Source: Caulobacter sp. SLTY
GTDB taxonomy: Bacteria > Pseudomonadota > Alphaproteobacteria > Caulobacterales > Caulobacteraceae
Assembly (NCBI RefSeq): GCF_009905535.1
Contig: NZ_JAAALA010000004.1
Span: 1-64,000 of the forward strand
DNA length: 64,000 nt
Direction of reading: 5' to 3'
Shown: positions 48,883 to 59,654 of the stretch, in pieces
Position numbering within the stretch: the first letter of the stretch is position 1
How the letters are laid out: each line of letters begins with the position of its first letter
The notes under the pieces: model-generated
Databases searched by the model: none
Told to the model about the DNA's origin: nothing
The model's input: only the letters and a program-made list of their open reading frames with translations
Program-made: the position numbers and the translations under genes

Positions 48883-49791
48883 ATGAGCGACTTCTATCCC
48901 CGCGACCTGATCGGCTACGGCCCCAATCCGCCGCACGCGGACTGGCCGGGTGGCGCGCGGATCGCCGTGCAGATCGTCCTGAACTACGAGGAGGGCGGCG
49001 AGCGCTCCATCCTGCATGGCGACGCCGGGGCCGAGACCTTCCTGTCGGACATGATCTTCCCCGGCCCGGTCGAGGCCGCCCAGCATATGAGCATGCAGTC
49101 GATCTATGAGTACGGCTCGCGGGCCGGGGTCTGGCGGCTGCTGCGCCTGTTCGAGCGGTACGGCGTTCCTCTGACGGTGTTCGGGGTGGCCATGGCCATG
49201 GACCGCAACCCCGCCGTGGTCGAGGCCTTCCTCAAGGCCGGGCACGAGATCGCCAGCCACGGCTGGCGCTGGATCAACTACCAGGACATCCCCGAGGCCA
49301 TCGAGCGCCAGCACATGGAGCGGGCCATCGAGATCCACGCCCGGCTGACCGGTGAGCGCCCCCTCGGCTGGTACACCGGCCGCACCAGCCCGAACAGCCG
49401 CCGGCTGGCGGCGGAGGAGGGCGGCTTCCTCTATGACTCCGACGACTATTCGGACGACCTGCCGTTCTGGACGACGCCGGCCGGCAAGCCGCACCTGATC
49501 GTGCCCTACACGCTTGAGGCCAACGACATGCGGTTCTCCGGCACTGGCCTCAATACCGGCGATCAGTTCTTCCAGTACCTGCGCGATACCTTCGACGTTC
49601 TGTATGCGGAGGGCGAGGAGCGGCCGAAGATGATGTCCATCGGCCTGCACTGCCGCCTGGCGGGGCGACCGGGCAAGCTGGCGGGGCTGGAGAAATTCCT
49701 GCGTCACGCGCTCGGGCATCAGGACGTCTGGTTCGCCCGGCGTATCGAGATCGCCCGCCACTGGCGCGAGAGACACCCTCATGGCCGTTGA
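48883..49791 (+). CDS. puuE: Allantoinase PuuE (polysaccharide deacetylase family)
   Basis: 302 aa. Typical PuuE features: YPRDLIGYGPNPPHADWPGGARIAVQIVLNYEEGGERS, GWRWINYQDI, GWYTGRTSPNSRRL and DSDDYSDDLPFW. It is the deacetylase-fold, cofactor-independent allantoinase, opening allantoin to allantoate. ATG 48883 has no good Shine-Dalgarno; the start fits homology. It overlaps uraD by 11 bp. Confidence 0.95.
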   Translation: MSDFYPRDLIGYGPNPPHADWPGGARIAVQIVLNYEEGGERSILHGDAGAETFLSDMIFPGPVEAAQHMSMQSIYEYGSRAGVWRLLRLFERYGVPLTVFGVAMAMDRNPAVVEAFLKAGHEIASHGWRWINYQDIPEAIERQHMERAIEIHARLTGERPLGWYTGRTSPNSRRLAAEEGGFLYDSDDYSDDLPFWTTPAGKPHLIVPYTLEANDMRFSGTGLNTGDQFFQYLRDTFDVLYAEGEERPKMMSIGLHCRLAGRPGKLAGLEKFLRHALGHQDVWFARRIEIARHWRERHPHGR

Positions 49792-50257
49792 TTTCACCAC
49801 CCGGTTCGGCGGCGTCTATGAGGACTCCCCCTGGGTCGCCGACGCCGTCTGGGCCCATGCCGCCGACCTGACCACGGCCGAGAAGATGGCCAAGGCCATG
49901 GCCGAGGTGGTCGATACCGCCCCGTATGAAAAGCAGCTGGCCCTGATCAAGGCCCACCCGGAACTGGCCGGCCGTACGGCCATGGCCGACGCCTCGGTGC
50001 GCGAACAATCGGGCGCTGGTCTGGACCAGTGCAGTCCCGAGGAGTTCGCCGCCTTCCAGCGGCTAAACGCCGCCTACAACGCCCGCTTCGGCTTTCCCTT
50101 CATCGTGGCGGTCAAGGGCATGACCCGCGCCGACATCCTGGCCGCCTTCGAACAGCGCCTGGACAACGATCCGGAGACCGAGTTCGCCGAGGCCCTGCGC
50201 CAGATCCACCGCATCGCCCGCTTCCGCCTGGACGACCTCTTCAAGGACCCCGCGTGA
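49781..50257 (+). CDS. uraD: OHCU decarboxylase UraD
   Basis: 158 aa. Motifs: GGVYEDSPWVADAVW, the catalytic LIKAHPELAG (HPxLA) and FGFPFIVAVKG. It decarboxylates 2-oxo-4-hydroxy-4-carboxy-5-ureidoimidazoline to S-allantoin, working with UraH. It is coupled to alc (GTGA) and puuE. Confidence 0.96.
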   Translation: MAVDFTTRFGGVYEDSPWVADAVWAHAADLTTAEKMAKAMAEVVDTAPYEKQLALIKAHPELAGRTAMADASVREQSGAGLDQCSPEEFAAFQRLNAAYNARFGFPFIVAVKGMTRADILAAFEQRLDNDPETEFAEALRQIHRIARFRLDDLFKDPA

Positions 50258-51237
50258 CCCATCCCTTCGCCGGCCTGATCGACCTGGCCCAGCCGCGCCT
50301 GGGCGGCGCGGTGGTCTTCGCCACCGACGACTTCTTCGCCGACAAGAGCCGGATGATCGACCCGGCCGAACCGGTCTTCATCCCCGGCAAGTACGATGAG
50401 AACGGCAAGTGGATGGACGGCTGGGAAAGCCGCCGCAAGCGCGTGCCCGGCCACGACTGGGCCATCGTCAAGCTGGGCGCGCGGGGCGAGATCGCCGGCT
50501 TCGAGATCGACACTCGAAACTTCACCGGCAACTACCCGCCGAGAGCCTCCATCGAAGCCTGCCAGAGCGACGCTGACATCCCGGCCGACAACACCGCCTG
50601 GACCACCCTGGTCCCGGTCACTGACCTAAACGGCAACGACCGCCGCTTCCTGGTGGCCCAGACCCCCGGCGTCTGGACCCACGTTCGCCTCAGCATCTAC
50701 CCGGACGGCGGCGTCGCCCGCCTCCGCGTCTTCGGCACGGTGCACAAGGACTGGTCCAAGGTTAGCCCTGATGAGGTGCTCGACCTCCTGGCCATGGAAA
50801 ACGGTGGCCGAGGCCTGATCGCCAACGACGAACATTTCGGCCGCGTCGAGAACCTCACCGCCCCCGGCCGGGGCAAGGACATGGGCGACGGCTGGGAAAC
50901 CCGCCGCCGCCGCGAACCCGGCCACGACTGGGCCGTGCTGGCGCTCGGCCACGCCGGAACCATCGAGGAGGTCATCGTCGATACCGCCCACTTCAAAGGC
51001 AACTACCCCGACCGGTGCTCCATCCAGGCGTCGGCGGAGGCCCACGGCACGGCCGAGGAAATCGCCAAGTCGGCCGAGACCTGGCCGGTGCTCCTGGAGG
51101 AGGTGAAGCTGTCGATGAACCGCATCCACGTCTTCCGCGAGGAGCTGAAGGCGCTGGGGCCGGTGCGCTACGTACGGCTGAACATCTACCCGGACGGTGG
51201 GATCAGCCGCCTCCGGCTGAAGGGGCGAAAGGCATGA
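50254..51237 (+). CDS. alc: Allantoicase
   Basis: 327 aa. It is an internal duplication of the allantoicase repeat: DGWESRRKRVPGHDWAIVKL...FTGNYP and DGWETRRRREPGHDWAVLAL...FKGNYP. Each half folds as a jelly-roll. It cleaves allantoate to S-ureidoglycolate and urea. Translation starts at GTG 50254, overlapping the uraD stop. It ends in an ATGA overlap with the small gene downstream. Confidence 0.95.
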   Translation: MTHPFAGLIDLAQPRLGGAVVFATDDFFADKSRMIDPAEPVFIPGKYDENGKWMDGWESRRKRVPGHDWAIVKLGARGEIAGFEIDTRNFTGNYPPRASIEACQSDADIPADNTAWTTLVPVTDLNGNDRRFLVAQTPGVWTHVRLSIYPDGGVARLRVFGTVHKDWSKVSPDEVLDLLAMENGGRGLIANDEHFGRVENLTAPGRGKDMGDGWETRRRREPGHDWAVLALGHAGTIEEVIVDTAHFKGNYPDRCSIQASAEAHGTAEEIAKSAETWPVLLEEVKLSMNRIHVFREELKALGPVRYVRLNIYPDGGISRLRLKGRKA

Positions 51238-51707
51238 GGCTCGTCGCAGGCGCCTTGCTGTGTACGCTCGCTGTCGCCGGGCATGCCCGGGCGGGCGATC
51301 TGACGTGCGAAGAGGCTCTGCGTCGGGTCGATACCTTCGGGGAGATGCGTTGGTCCGATCCCGCGCCGGCCCTTGTTGGCCCGAAAGTGGATCTCGATTG
51401 CATGTCAGACTGCAGTTTCACCGACCTGCAGGGCGTCGAGTATGAATACCTGAACAATCTGCTCACGGATAAGCAGCTGCGAGCCGGGACGGGCACGCCC
51501 TGGCCGTGGGGTCTGGACGCCTCAGACGGACCCGCCGAGGTCAGAGCCAAGCTGGCGAAGCTGCTGCCCGACGAGGGCTCAATGAGCGTCCGCGAAGGCG
51601 GGCCGACCTATAACTTGGACGTTTCTGGCTGTGGAGCCTGGATCGAGGTGACATTCGGAGCCGAGGGGCGGGGCATCAAGGCGGTCAGCCTTAACGCTCA
51701 GCCTTGA
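51234..51707 (+). CDS. Small exported hypothetical protein
   Basis: 157 aa. A signal peptide (LVAGALLCTLAVAGHARA) precedes a soluble domain with Cys pairs (LTCEEAL, LDCMSDCSF, SGCGAW). No family recognised. It overlaps the alc stop (ATGA), so it is in the purine operon by position, but a role in that pathway is not evident. Its stop abuts the convergent ureG stop (TGATCA across the junction). Confidence 0.75.
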   Translation: MRLVAGALLCTLAVAGHARAGDLTCEEALRRVDTFGEMRWSDPAPALVGPKVDLDCMSDCSFTDLQGVEYEYLNNLLTDKQLRAGTGTPWPWGLDASDGPAEVRAKLAKLLPDEGSMSVREGGPTYNLDVSGCGAWIEVTFGAEGRGIKAVSLNAQP

Positions 51708-52330
<623 letters not shown>

Positions 52331-52334
<4 letters not shown>

Positions 52335-52999
52335 GAGATGAACAGCCTGACGGTGAGGGTTTCGTGTCGCATGGCGGCGATGTCGCTGTGCAGCGCGCAG
52401 GCCCCCAGGTCGTCGAGGGACGAGACGGCGGCGCGGGCGGCGGTGTCGAGGATCAGGGGCTCCAGCGCCGCCAGTACGGCGACACCGTCAGTCTGGCCTA
52501 GCGGCACGGCGCGCATGGCGATGCTGGTCAGGTTGCTGGCGAAACCGTGCAGCCAGGCGGTCAATGTGGGGGCCAGCGGCACGGCGTGGGCGGCGGCCGT
52601 GGCGCCAACCGCGACGCAGTAGGGCGTGGGGTCGCCGAACGGCGGCAGCAGGGCGTCGGTGCGCCAGGCGCGGGCGGCGGTGAGGAAGGCGGCGCCCTGG
52701 CTCAGGGATTCGCGGCGGCGTTCGAGCGAGGGCACCAGGGCGTCGGCCAGTTCGGCGATGTCGGCGATGCGGGCGGCGTCGGCGGTGGTGGAGGCGTTCC
52801 AGGCCTCGGTGAGGAGGACGGCGTCGGTCCAGCCGGAGCCATGGGCGATCAGGGCGGCGATCCAGGCTTGGAGGGATTGGCGGTCGTGAACAACGCTCTC
52901 GGCGATCACCGTCTCCAGCCCATGCGAATAGCTGAAGCCGCCGACCGGAAACGCCGGCGAGAGCCATGTCAGCAGCTTGAGAAGCGGCGCGGTCGTCAA
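52331..52999 (-). CDS. ureF: Urease accessory protein UreF
   Basis: 222 aa, all-helical. The N-terminal motif [20 protein letters not shown] and the C-terminal [27 protein letters not shown] are family hallmarks. With UreD and UreG it forms the activation complex on apo-urease. The start appears to be TTG 52999, with no Shine-Dalgarno, right beside a palindromic repeat that separates it from ureE. Confidence 0.95.
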
Positions 53000-53020
53000 G
53001 CGGGTGGCCGCCAGAGGTTT

Positions 53021-53175
53021 CCTTCTCCCCCTGCGGGAGAAGGTGTCGCCGTAGGCGACGGATGAGGGGTCACGCCGGCTTTGACGGAGCCCGGCCTGAC
53101 CGTTGCACGCAGCTTGAAGAGTCTTCGACCCCTCATCCGGCCCTTCGGGCCACCTTCTCCCGCAAGGGGAGAAGG
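53021..53175. repeat. Paired inverted intergenic repeat, type A, copy 2
   Basis: The same plan as at 9826-9982. Left unit from 53021: a stem-loop with arms CCTTCTCCC/GGGAGAAGG, hairpin GTCGCC/GGCGAC, GGATGAGGGGTC. Right unit 53126-53175 inverted, with internal hairpin GGCCC/GGGCC. It fills the gap between ureE and ureF inside an operon, so it does not simply end transcription units. Confidence 0.9.
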
Positions 53176-53188
53176 GACCACTTGCGGA

Positions 53189-53640
53189 CTAGTGCTCATG
53201 TGCATGGTGAGCGCCCCCATAGGCCCCGCCCTCGGGATCGAACCGCTCTCTCACCCGGTGCACATGGGCTCCCAAGTGTTCCAGCATGTGCGCGATGACA
53301 TGGTCGTAGCGGATCAGCAGGCGCTGGCCGTCGATCTGGGTGGCCAAGTGCCTGTTCCCCAAGTGCCAGGCCAGCCGCAGAAGGTGCTCCGGCGAATGGG
53401 CGGTGACCTCCAGCAGGTCCTCGGGCGCGGCCAGCACCTCGATGATCCGGCCATCGTCGAGCTTCAGCCCATCGCCATGCTTCAGTTGCACCGCCGCCGG
53501 CTCGTCGAGCAGGGCGTCGATCTTCATATGGTCGCTGGTCAGCACGAAGCGGCGCCGGTGGCGGCCGTCCTGGTCGAGGGTGACGTGGTCGGCGGCGGAA
53601 TCCCACGTTCCGGCGGGGAGGATGGAGGCGACCTTGAGCA

Positions 53641-53641
<1 letters not shown>
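53189..53641 (-). CDS. ureE: Urease nickel chaperone UreE
   Basis: 150 aa. N-terminal peptide-binding domain with HVTLDQDGRHRRRFVLTSDHM, then LLRLAWHLGNRHLATQI and MLEHLGAHV, and a His-rich C-terminus (GGAHHAHEH) typical of nickel binding. It passes Ni2+ to UreG. It abuts ureC (start 53641 shares its base with the ureC stop). Confidence 0.96.
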
Positions 53642-55347
<1,706 letters not shown>

Positions 55348-55653
55348 CTACAAGTCTCCCATCACGGCCTGGCGAAAGCCGAACACGCGCCGCGCGCCTG
55401 AGATGGGCACCAGGGTGACCTCCCGCGTCTGGCCGGGCTCGAACCGCACCGCCGTGCCCGCCGCGATGTCCAGGCGCTGGCCATAGGACGCCGGCCGGTC
55501 GAACAGCAGGGCGGGGTTGGTTTCGAAGAAGTGGTAGTGGCTGCCCACCTGCACCGGCCGGTCGCCGCTGTTGGCCACGCTCAGCACCGTACGCGCCGCG
55601 CCGGCGTTGAGTTCGATGTCGCCTTCCGGCGTGATGATCTCGCCGGGGATCAT
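55348..55653 (-). CDS. ureB: Urease beta subunit UreB
   Basis: 101 aa. It has the family start [18 protein letters not shown] and [18 protein letters not shown], with [12 protein letters not shown] near the end. It is a structural subunit of the (UreABC)3 trimer. It sits 1 bp before ureC and overlaps the small membrane gene upstream by 4 bp. Confidence 0.97.
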   Translation of the reverse strand: MIPGEIITPEGDIELNAGAARTVLSVANSGDRPVQVGSHYHFFETNPALLFDRPASYGQRLDIAAGTAVRFEPGQTREVTLVPISGARRVFGFRQAVMGDL

Positions 55654-55856
55654 GGCCGCTTCCGAAGCCGCGCCACGATGCGGGCGAGTGGCTTGTGAAA
55701 GGCCGCGACCAGTCCCAGCACGATGGCGACGCCCAGCAGGGCGACGCCATGCTCGTCGCTGAACCCATGCAGCAGGCCCTCGGCGCCGTGGCCCTCGTGC
55801 GCGGCCGCCGGCGAGGCCAGCAGGGCAATGGTCAGGGCCGGAATGAAGCGTCGCAT
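55650..55856 (-). CDS. Small His-rich membrane protein inside the urease operon
   Basis: 68 aa. A signal peptide or first helix ([16 protein letters not shown]) is followed by [18 protein letters not shown], rich in His, then one helix ([15 protein letters not shown]) and a basic tail. The HEGHG...GLLHGF pattern resembles the start of HupE/UreJ nickel transporters, but only a quarter of that family's length is present. It lies between ureA and ureB and overlaps ureB. A periplasmic nickel-related role is a guess from context. Confidence 0.75.
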   Translation of the reverse strand: MRRFIPALTIALLASPAAAHEGHGAEGLLHGFSDEHGVALLGVAIVLGLVAAFHKPLARIVARLRKRP

Positions 55857-55864
55857 CGGACCTC

Positions 55865-56167
55865 CTAGCGAATGGGCTGATGGACGGTGACCAGCTTGGT
55901 CCCGTCCGGAAAGGTGGCCTCGACCTGGACGTCGTGGATCATCTCGGCGATGCCCTCCATGACCTGGTCGCGGGTGATCACATGGGCGCCGGCCTCCATC
56001 AGTTCGGCGACCGATCGGCCATCGCGGGCGCCCTCGACCACGAAGTCGCAGATCAGGGCGATGGCTTCCGGATGGTTCAGTTTCACCCCGCGCTCCAGCC
56101 GCCGGCGCGCCACGACGGCGGCCATGGCGATCAGCAGCTTGTCCTTCTCGCGCGGGGTCAGGTTCAT
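55865..56167 (-). CDS. ureA: Urease gamma subunit UreA
   Basis: 100 aa. Typical [39 protein letters not shown] and [18 protein letters not shown]. It is a structural subunit of urease. One base separates its start from the ureD stop; 8 bp after it the small His-rich gene begins. Confidence 0.97.
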   Translation of the reverse strand: MNLTPREKDKLLIAMAAVVARRRLERGVKLNHPEAIALICDFVVEGARDGRSVAELMEAGAHVITRDQVMEGIAEMIHDVQVEATFPDGTKLVTVHQPIR

Positions 56168-57010
56168 TCAGAAGGTCCAGACGGTAGGGGGCTTGGCGCC
56201 CAGAGCGGCAATCGCAGGGACCAGGGCCCGGCGCAGGGAGAGCCCATCCGGCGCGGCCAGCCGGGCGACCAGCTTGCCGTCGAAGGCGCTGGCCCCGCCC
56301 AGGTCTCCGATGGCGGCGCGGACGGCGTCGATTCGCGCCTCGGCGTCTCCGCCGACCAGCAACAGGGTGGCGAAGGCGCCCGCCCCCGCCAACAGGGCTG
56401 AAGGCGCGGTCAGGGCCGGGATGTCCCCGGCCAGTGTCAGGTCATCTGCAAAGGTCAGCCGTCCCTCGCGCCGGATGCGCCAGCGGTCCTGGAACAGGCC
56501 GCGCGTGAACCGCTCGCCCATGGCATGGCGCCCCAGGATCACCGCCTCGCAGGCCAGCAGACGCGCCCCCGGCGCCAGGTCCGCCTCGATCCGCCGCGAC
56601 AGGGCGCTGCCCTCGAACAGGATGGTCTCCTGCGGCAGCCAGTCGATCCGCGCGACCTCGCCCAGCGCCAGCCGCACATCGACCCGCGCGACATCCGCGC
56701 TGGCCCGATAAATCCGCTCACAGGCCTGGGTGGTCAGCACCGCATGGGCTCCGTCGCGGGCCTCCACCGCCCAGTCGAACCGGTCGCCACCGGTCATCCC
56801 GCCGGCCGAGTTGATCATCACCGCCTCGACGACGCCCGACCGACTGCGCGGCAGCCGCAGCTTCGCCGCTCCCTCCTGGTAGAGCCGCGACAGACGGCTG
56901 ATCTCGCCGTCCCGCTGCACAGCCAGCCGCGCCCGACCCGCCGCGCGTTGCGCGGCAGCCTGAGGCGCGGCGGCCTGGGGCCGATCAGGGATAGGGACGT
57001 CGAACGCCAT
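56168..57010 (-). CDS. ureD: Urease accessory protein UreD
   Basis: 280 aa. The conserved core INSAGGMTGGDRFDWAVEA, LTTQACERIYR and LFEGSALSRRIEADL is intact. The N-terminal 25 residues are Ala/Pro/Arg-rich and poorly conserved. UreD binds apo-urease and forms the scaffold for UreF and UreG. It is the first gene of the leftward urease operon. Confidence 0.95.
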   Translation of the reverse strand: MAFDVPIPDRPQAAAPQAAAQRAAGRARLAVQRDGEISRLSRLYQEGAAKLRLPRSRSGVVEAVMINSAGGMTGGDRFDWAVEARDGAHAVLTTQACERIYRASADVARVDVRLALGEVARIDWLPQETILFEGSALSRRIEADLAPGARLLACEAVILGRHAMGERFTRGLFQDRWRIRREGRLTFADDLTLAGDIPALTAPSALLAGAGAFATLLLVGGDAEARIDAVRAAIGDLGGASAFDGKLVARLAAPDGLSLRRALVPAIAALGAKPPTVWTF

Positions 57011-57076
57011 GCCGCCACCTTCGGAGGCGGCCCTGCGCGATCAAAGCCGCCCGGCCGGTCAGGACACGGAATGATC

Positions 57077-57103
57077 CCCGGCGCCTATTTTTCAGGCGCC
57101 GGG
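57077..57103. terminator. Perfect 10-bp stem hairpin, putative terminator
   Basis: Arms CCCGGCGCCT (57077-57086) and AGGCGCCGGG (57094-57103) with a T-rich loop ATTTTTC. It sits 11 bp past the stop of the small leftward lipoprotein gene and before ureD. It therefore probably ends that transcript and insulates the urease promoter region. Confidence 0.7.
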
Positions 57104-57114
57104 TTTGAGGGGCT

Positions 57115-57378
57115 TCAGGGGGCCGGCTTTTCGGCCGGTTCCTCGGTCTTGTCCGCTTCGGTGGTCGCGGCGCCCTCGACCGGCGCGACGTCCGGATCGC
57201 CCGCGGAGTCGGCCTTTGCCTCCTCGACCGCCTTGGCGGCGGCCGTCTGGTCCGCCGCTGTCGGGGCGGAAACCTCGACCGGCTCGCCCTTGCGCATCGC
57301 GCGTTCGCGCTCACAGGCGGTGGCGGAAAGCGCCAGCAGGGCGGCGCCGGCCACCAGGGAGAGACGGGCGAGAGTCAT
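57115..57378 (-). CDS. Small hypothetical lipoprotein
   Basis: 87 aa. Signal LARLSLVAGAALLALSATAC with Cys at the expected place, then an Ala/Glu/Asp/Pro-rich, probably disordered tail (EEAKADSAGDPDVAPVEG and onwards to EKPAP). No family is recognisable. ATG 57378 is chosen because upstream residues do not extend a signal peptide. It may be a surface or periplasmic linker. Confidence 0.6.
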   Translation of the reverse strand: MTLARLSLVAGAALLALSATACERERAMRKGEPVEVSAPTAADQTAAAKAVEEAKADSAGDPDVAPVEGAATTEADKTEEPAEKPAP

Positions 57379-57500
57379 CAGCGTAAGTCCTGTTCCTTCA
57401 AGAGGCCTCGGGGCCACTAGACCACGATCCGCCCCCCGCCTTCAAACCCCGGAATGTCTTCGTGCAGTCGGGTTTGAACGAGGGCCCAAGCTACTCCTTC

Positions 57501-57654
57501 CCTTCTCCCTAAGGGAGAAGGAGGGGCCCGCGCCCAAAGGGCGTGGGAGGTAGAGGGTTTAGGGACGGTGGGAGTAGAGCAGGCAGCGTAAACCCTCTCC
57601 CCTCCCACGCGGCCTCGCCGCGCGGGCCCCTCCCTCTCCCTCGCGGGAGAGGGG
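57501..57654. repeat. Paired inverted intergenic repeat, type B, copy 2
   Basis: The 393-bp gap between the small lipoprotein and the TauD gene holds this pair and little else. Left unit: a hairpin CCTTCTCCCTAAGGGAGAAGG, a GC-rich hairpin (GCCC/GGGC), then AGAGGGTTTA. Right unit: GTAAACCCTCTCCC, a hairpin GCGGCCTCGCCGC, then CCCTCTCCC/GGGAGAGGG. GTAAACCCTCTCCC and the terminal hairpin match the copy at 11461-11569. Confidence 0.85.
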
Positions 57655-57771
57655 TTCGAGTGGGACCGAACGCCGTATTCGGTTGACCTGCGCACCCTCA
57701 GGAATGCCTTGAGCCGCTTGCCTTGCCGGCCCGCCGCGCGCCTACTGGCGAAAAAACATAGGGAGCCCGCC

Positions 57772-58614
57772 ATGAAGGTCACCCCGCGCGCCGAGGGGTT
57801 CGGCGCCTGCATCGAGGACATCGACCTGACCCGTCCGTTGGCCGATGAGACCCTGGCGGCGGTCAAGGCCGCCTGGGCCCGGCATTCGGTGCTCTGGTTC
57901 CCTGACCAGCCGCTCGACCTTGACCAGCTGGAAGCCTTCACCCTGCAGCTCGGCCCCTTCGGCGTCGATCCCTTCATCAAGCCGATGCCCGGCCGCCCCA
58001 ATGTGCTGGAACTGCGCCGCGAGCCGGACGAAAAGGCGACCAACTTCGGGGCCGGCTGGCACAGCGATTGGAGCTTCCAGCCCGAGCCGCCGGCCGGCAC
58101 CCTGCTCCACGCCGAGGTGGTCCCGCCGGTCGGCGGCGACACCCTCTATGCCGACTGCTACCGGGCCTACGACGCCCTGTCGGACGCCATGAAGGCCATG
58201 CTGGCGCCCCTGCGCGCCGTCCACAGCGCCCGCCAGGCCTACGGCCCCTCCGGCGTCTTCGCCAAGGAGACCGAGGCGCGGACGATGCAGATCGTGGTCA
58301 GCGAGGAGGCCGAACAGACGGTCGCCCATCCCCTGGTCGTCACCCACCCGGTCAGCGGCCGAAAGGCGCTGTTCTGCAGCCCGGTCTACACCGTTGGCAT
58401 CGAGGGCATGACCCGGCCCGAGGGCATGGCCATCCTGCGCTTCCTGTTCGAGCACATCGTCCAGGACGCGTTCGTCTATCGCCACCGCTGGGCGCCCCAG
58501 ATGCTGACCCTGTGGGACAACCGCAGCACCCTGCACTTCGCCGACGGAGGCTACGACGGCCACCTGAGGGTGATGCATCGCACGACGGTGGCGGGGGATC
58601 GGCCGCGGGCCTAG
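57772..58614 (+). CDS. TauD/TfdA-type Fe(II)/2-oxoglutarate dioxygenase
   Basis: 280 aa. The facial triad is visible: WHSDWSF (HxD) and the distal His in MHRTTVAGD, with the 2-oxoglutarate Arg likely in the same segment or in RHRWAPQMLTLWDNRST. It hydroxylates a sulfonate, alkyl sulfate or related substrate with Fe(II), O2 and 2-oxoglutarate. GGGAG precedes the ATG. Its stop overlaps the next gene's stop by 4 bp (CTAG). Substrate unknown. Confidence 0.9.
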   Translation: MKVTPRAEGFGACIEDIDLTRPLADETLAAVKAAWARHSVLWFPDQPLDLDQLEAFTLQLGPFGVDPFIKPMPGRPNVLELRREPDEKATNFGAGWHSDWSFQPEPPAGTLLHAEVVPPVGGDTLYADCYRAYDALSDAMKAMLAPLRAVHSARQAYGPSGVFAKETEARTMQIVVSEEAEQTVAHPLVVTHPVSGRKALFCSPVYTVGIEGMTRPEGMAILRFLFEHIVQDAFVYRHRWAPQMLTLWDNRSTLHFADGGYDGHLRVMHRTTVAGDRPRA

Positions 58615-59621
58615 CCGTACCGCGCCGCCAGGGCGAGCATGGAGGCCGGCGGAGCGCCGTGGCTGACCAGCAGGACCTCCAGGTCGTAGCCGGCGACGAG
58701 GTCGAGCGCTCGCTGCATGGCCCCGTCGATCCATTGGTCGTCATTGCCGAACGCGCCGCCGCCTAGCCGGGTCAGCAGCACGATGTTGGAGGCGCCCCGC
58801 CGGGCATTGAGAACCGCCGCCCACAGGGTCGCCTCGTAGGCGGCCTCGAGGACGAGGGTCGCGATCGCCCGCCAATCCTCCCAGCGCCCCTCGCCATAGG
58901 CGACCGGCATCGCCGAGCAGAAGGCCTGGCTGACGGTCTGGCCCCAGGCATGCGGCTCGGTCACCTCGATGTCCTGGTGCAATCCGATCCGCAACAGACC
59001 CCGCAGCCGGTCACGCTCGCCCTCGTCCGCCCCATCCAGCGCCTTGGTCAGGGCGGCCAGGCCATCCGGGGTGACCAGGGCATAGCCGTTGCGCATCGAC
59101 CAGAGCGAGGAAAGCCGCTTGTGGGTGAGTTGGACCAGTGCGGGACCCAGATCGACCAGCCCATCGAGCTGCCGGTCTTTCGTCTGGCCGACCTGGTCGC
59201 CGACCGGCGCGAAGTAGTTGCGGTACAGCGTCGCCGCCCCGGCCGAGATCGCGCAGGCGGGACCCTGGGTGCGGTCGTGCTCGTAACGCGTGACCCCATG
59301 CTCCGGAGTGACGCTGGGCCCGACCATTTCCAGCATGTTGAACTGCGAGGCGACCTGGAACAATGCGCCCTCATGTTCGCGGAACAGGTGGAAGGCGCGA
59401 ATGTCTCCGCTGGCGTTGCGAACCTTGACGCGGCCGCCAGGTCCGCGATCCCCGCCGACCCTCGCCCGCAGTTCGGCGAGGCTGGGGAGTTCCAGCGAGC
59501 CGATGGCGCACCGCCGGCCGTTGACCAGGGAGAGCAGCTCGGTCCCCTCGATCTTCAGCTTGGCGCGGGTCGGCTCATAGCCGTCCTCGCGAAACCCGGT
59601 GAGTGTCTCGAACCAGTCCAT
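58611..59621 (-). CDS. Macrodomain-like protein
   Basis: 336 aa, no signal peptide. The segment FNMLEMVGPSVTPEHGVTRYEHD, then ACAISAGAATLYRNYF and the C-terminal NIVLLTRLGGGAFGNDDQWI recall macrodomain (ADP-ribose binding) proteins, including eukaryotic-type members of unknown function. The GGGAFGN element is like the second ADP-ribose loop. Function could be ADP-ribosyl hydrolysis, but the assignment rests on pattern memory. ATG 59621 is favoured for its spacing from AGGA. Confidence 0.65.
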   Translation of the reverse strand: MDWFETLTGFREDGYEPTRAKLKIEGTELLSLVNGRRCAIGSLELPSLAELRARVGGDRGPGGRVKVRNASGDIRAFHLFREHEGALFQVASQFNMLEMVGPSVTPEHGVTRYEHDRTQGPACAISAGAATLYRNYFAPVGDQVGQTKDRQLDGLVDLGPALVQLTHKRLSSLWSMRNGYALVTPDGLAALTKALDGADEGERDRLRGLLRIGLHQDIEVTEPHAWGQTVSQAFCSAMPVAYGEGRWEDWRAIATLVLEAAYEATLWAAVLNARRGASNIVLLTRLGGGAFGNDDQWIDGAMQRALDLVAGYDLEVLLVSHGAPPASMLALAARYG

Positions 59622-59654
59622 GACCGGCATCCTGGCGGATGCAGGGCCTGTCCG

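Noticed and set aside
57651-57680. A GGTTCGAGT stretch like a tRNA T-loop
   Set aside because: No acceptor, D or anticodon stems can be built around it; it is the end of a repeat unit.
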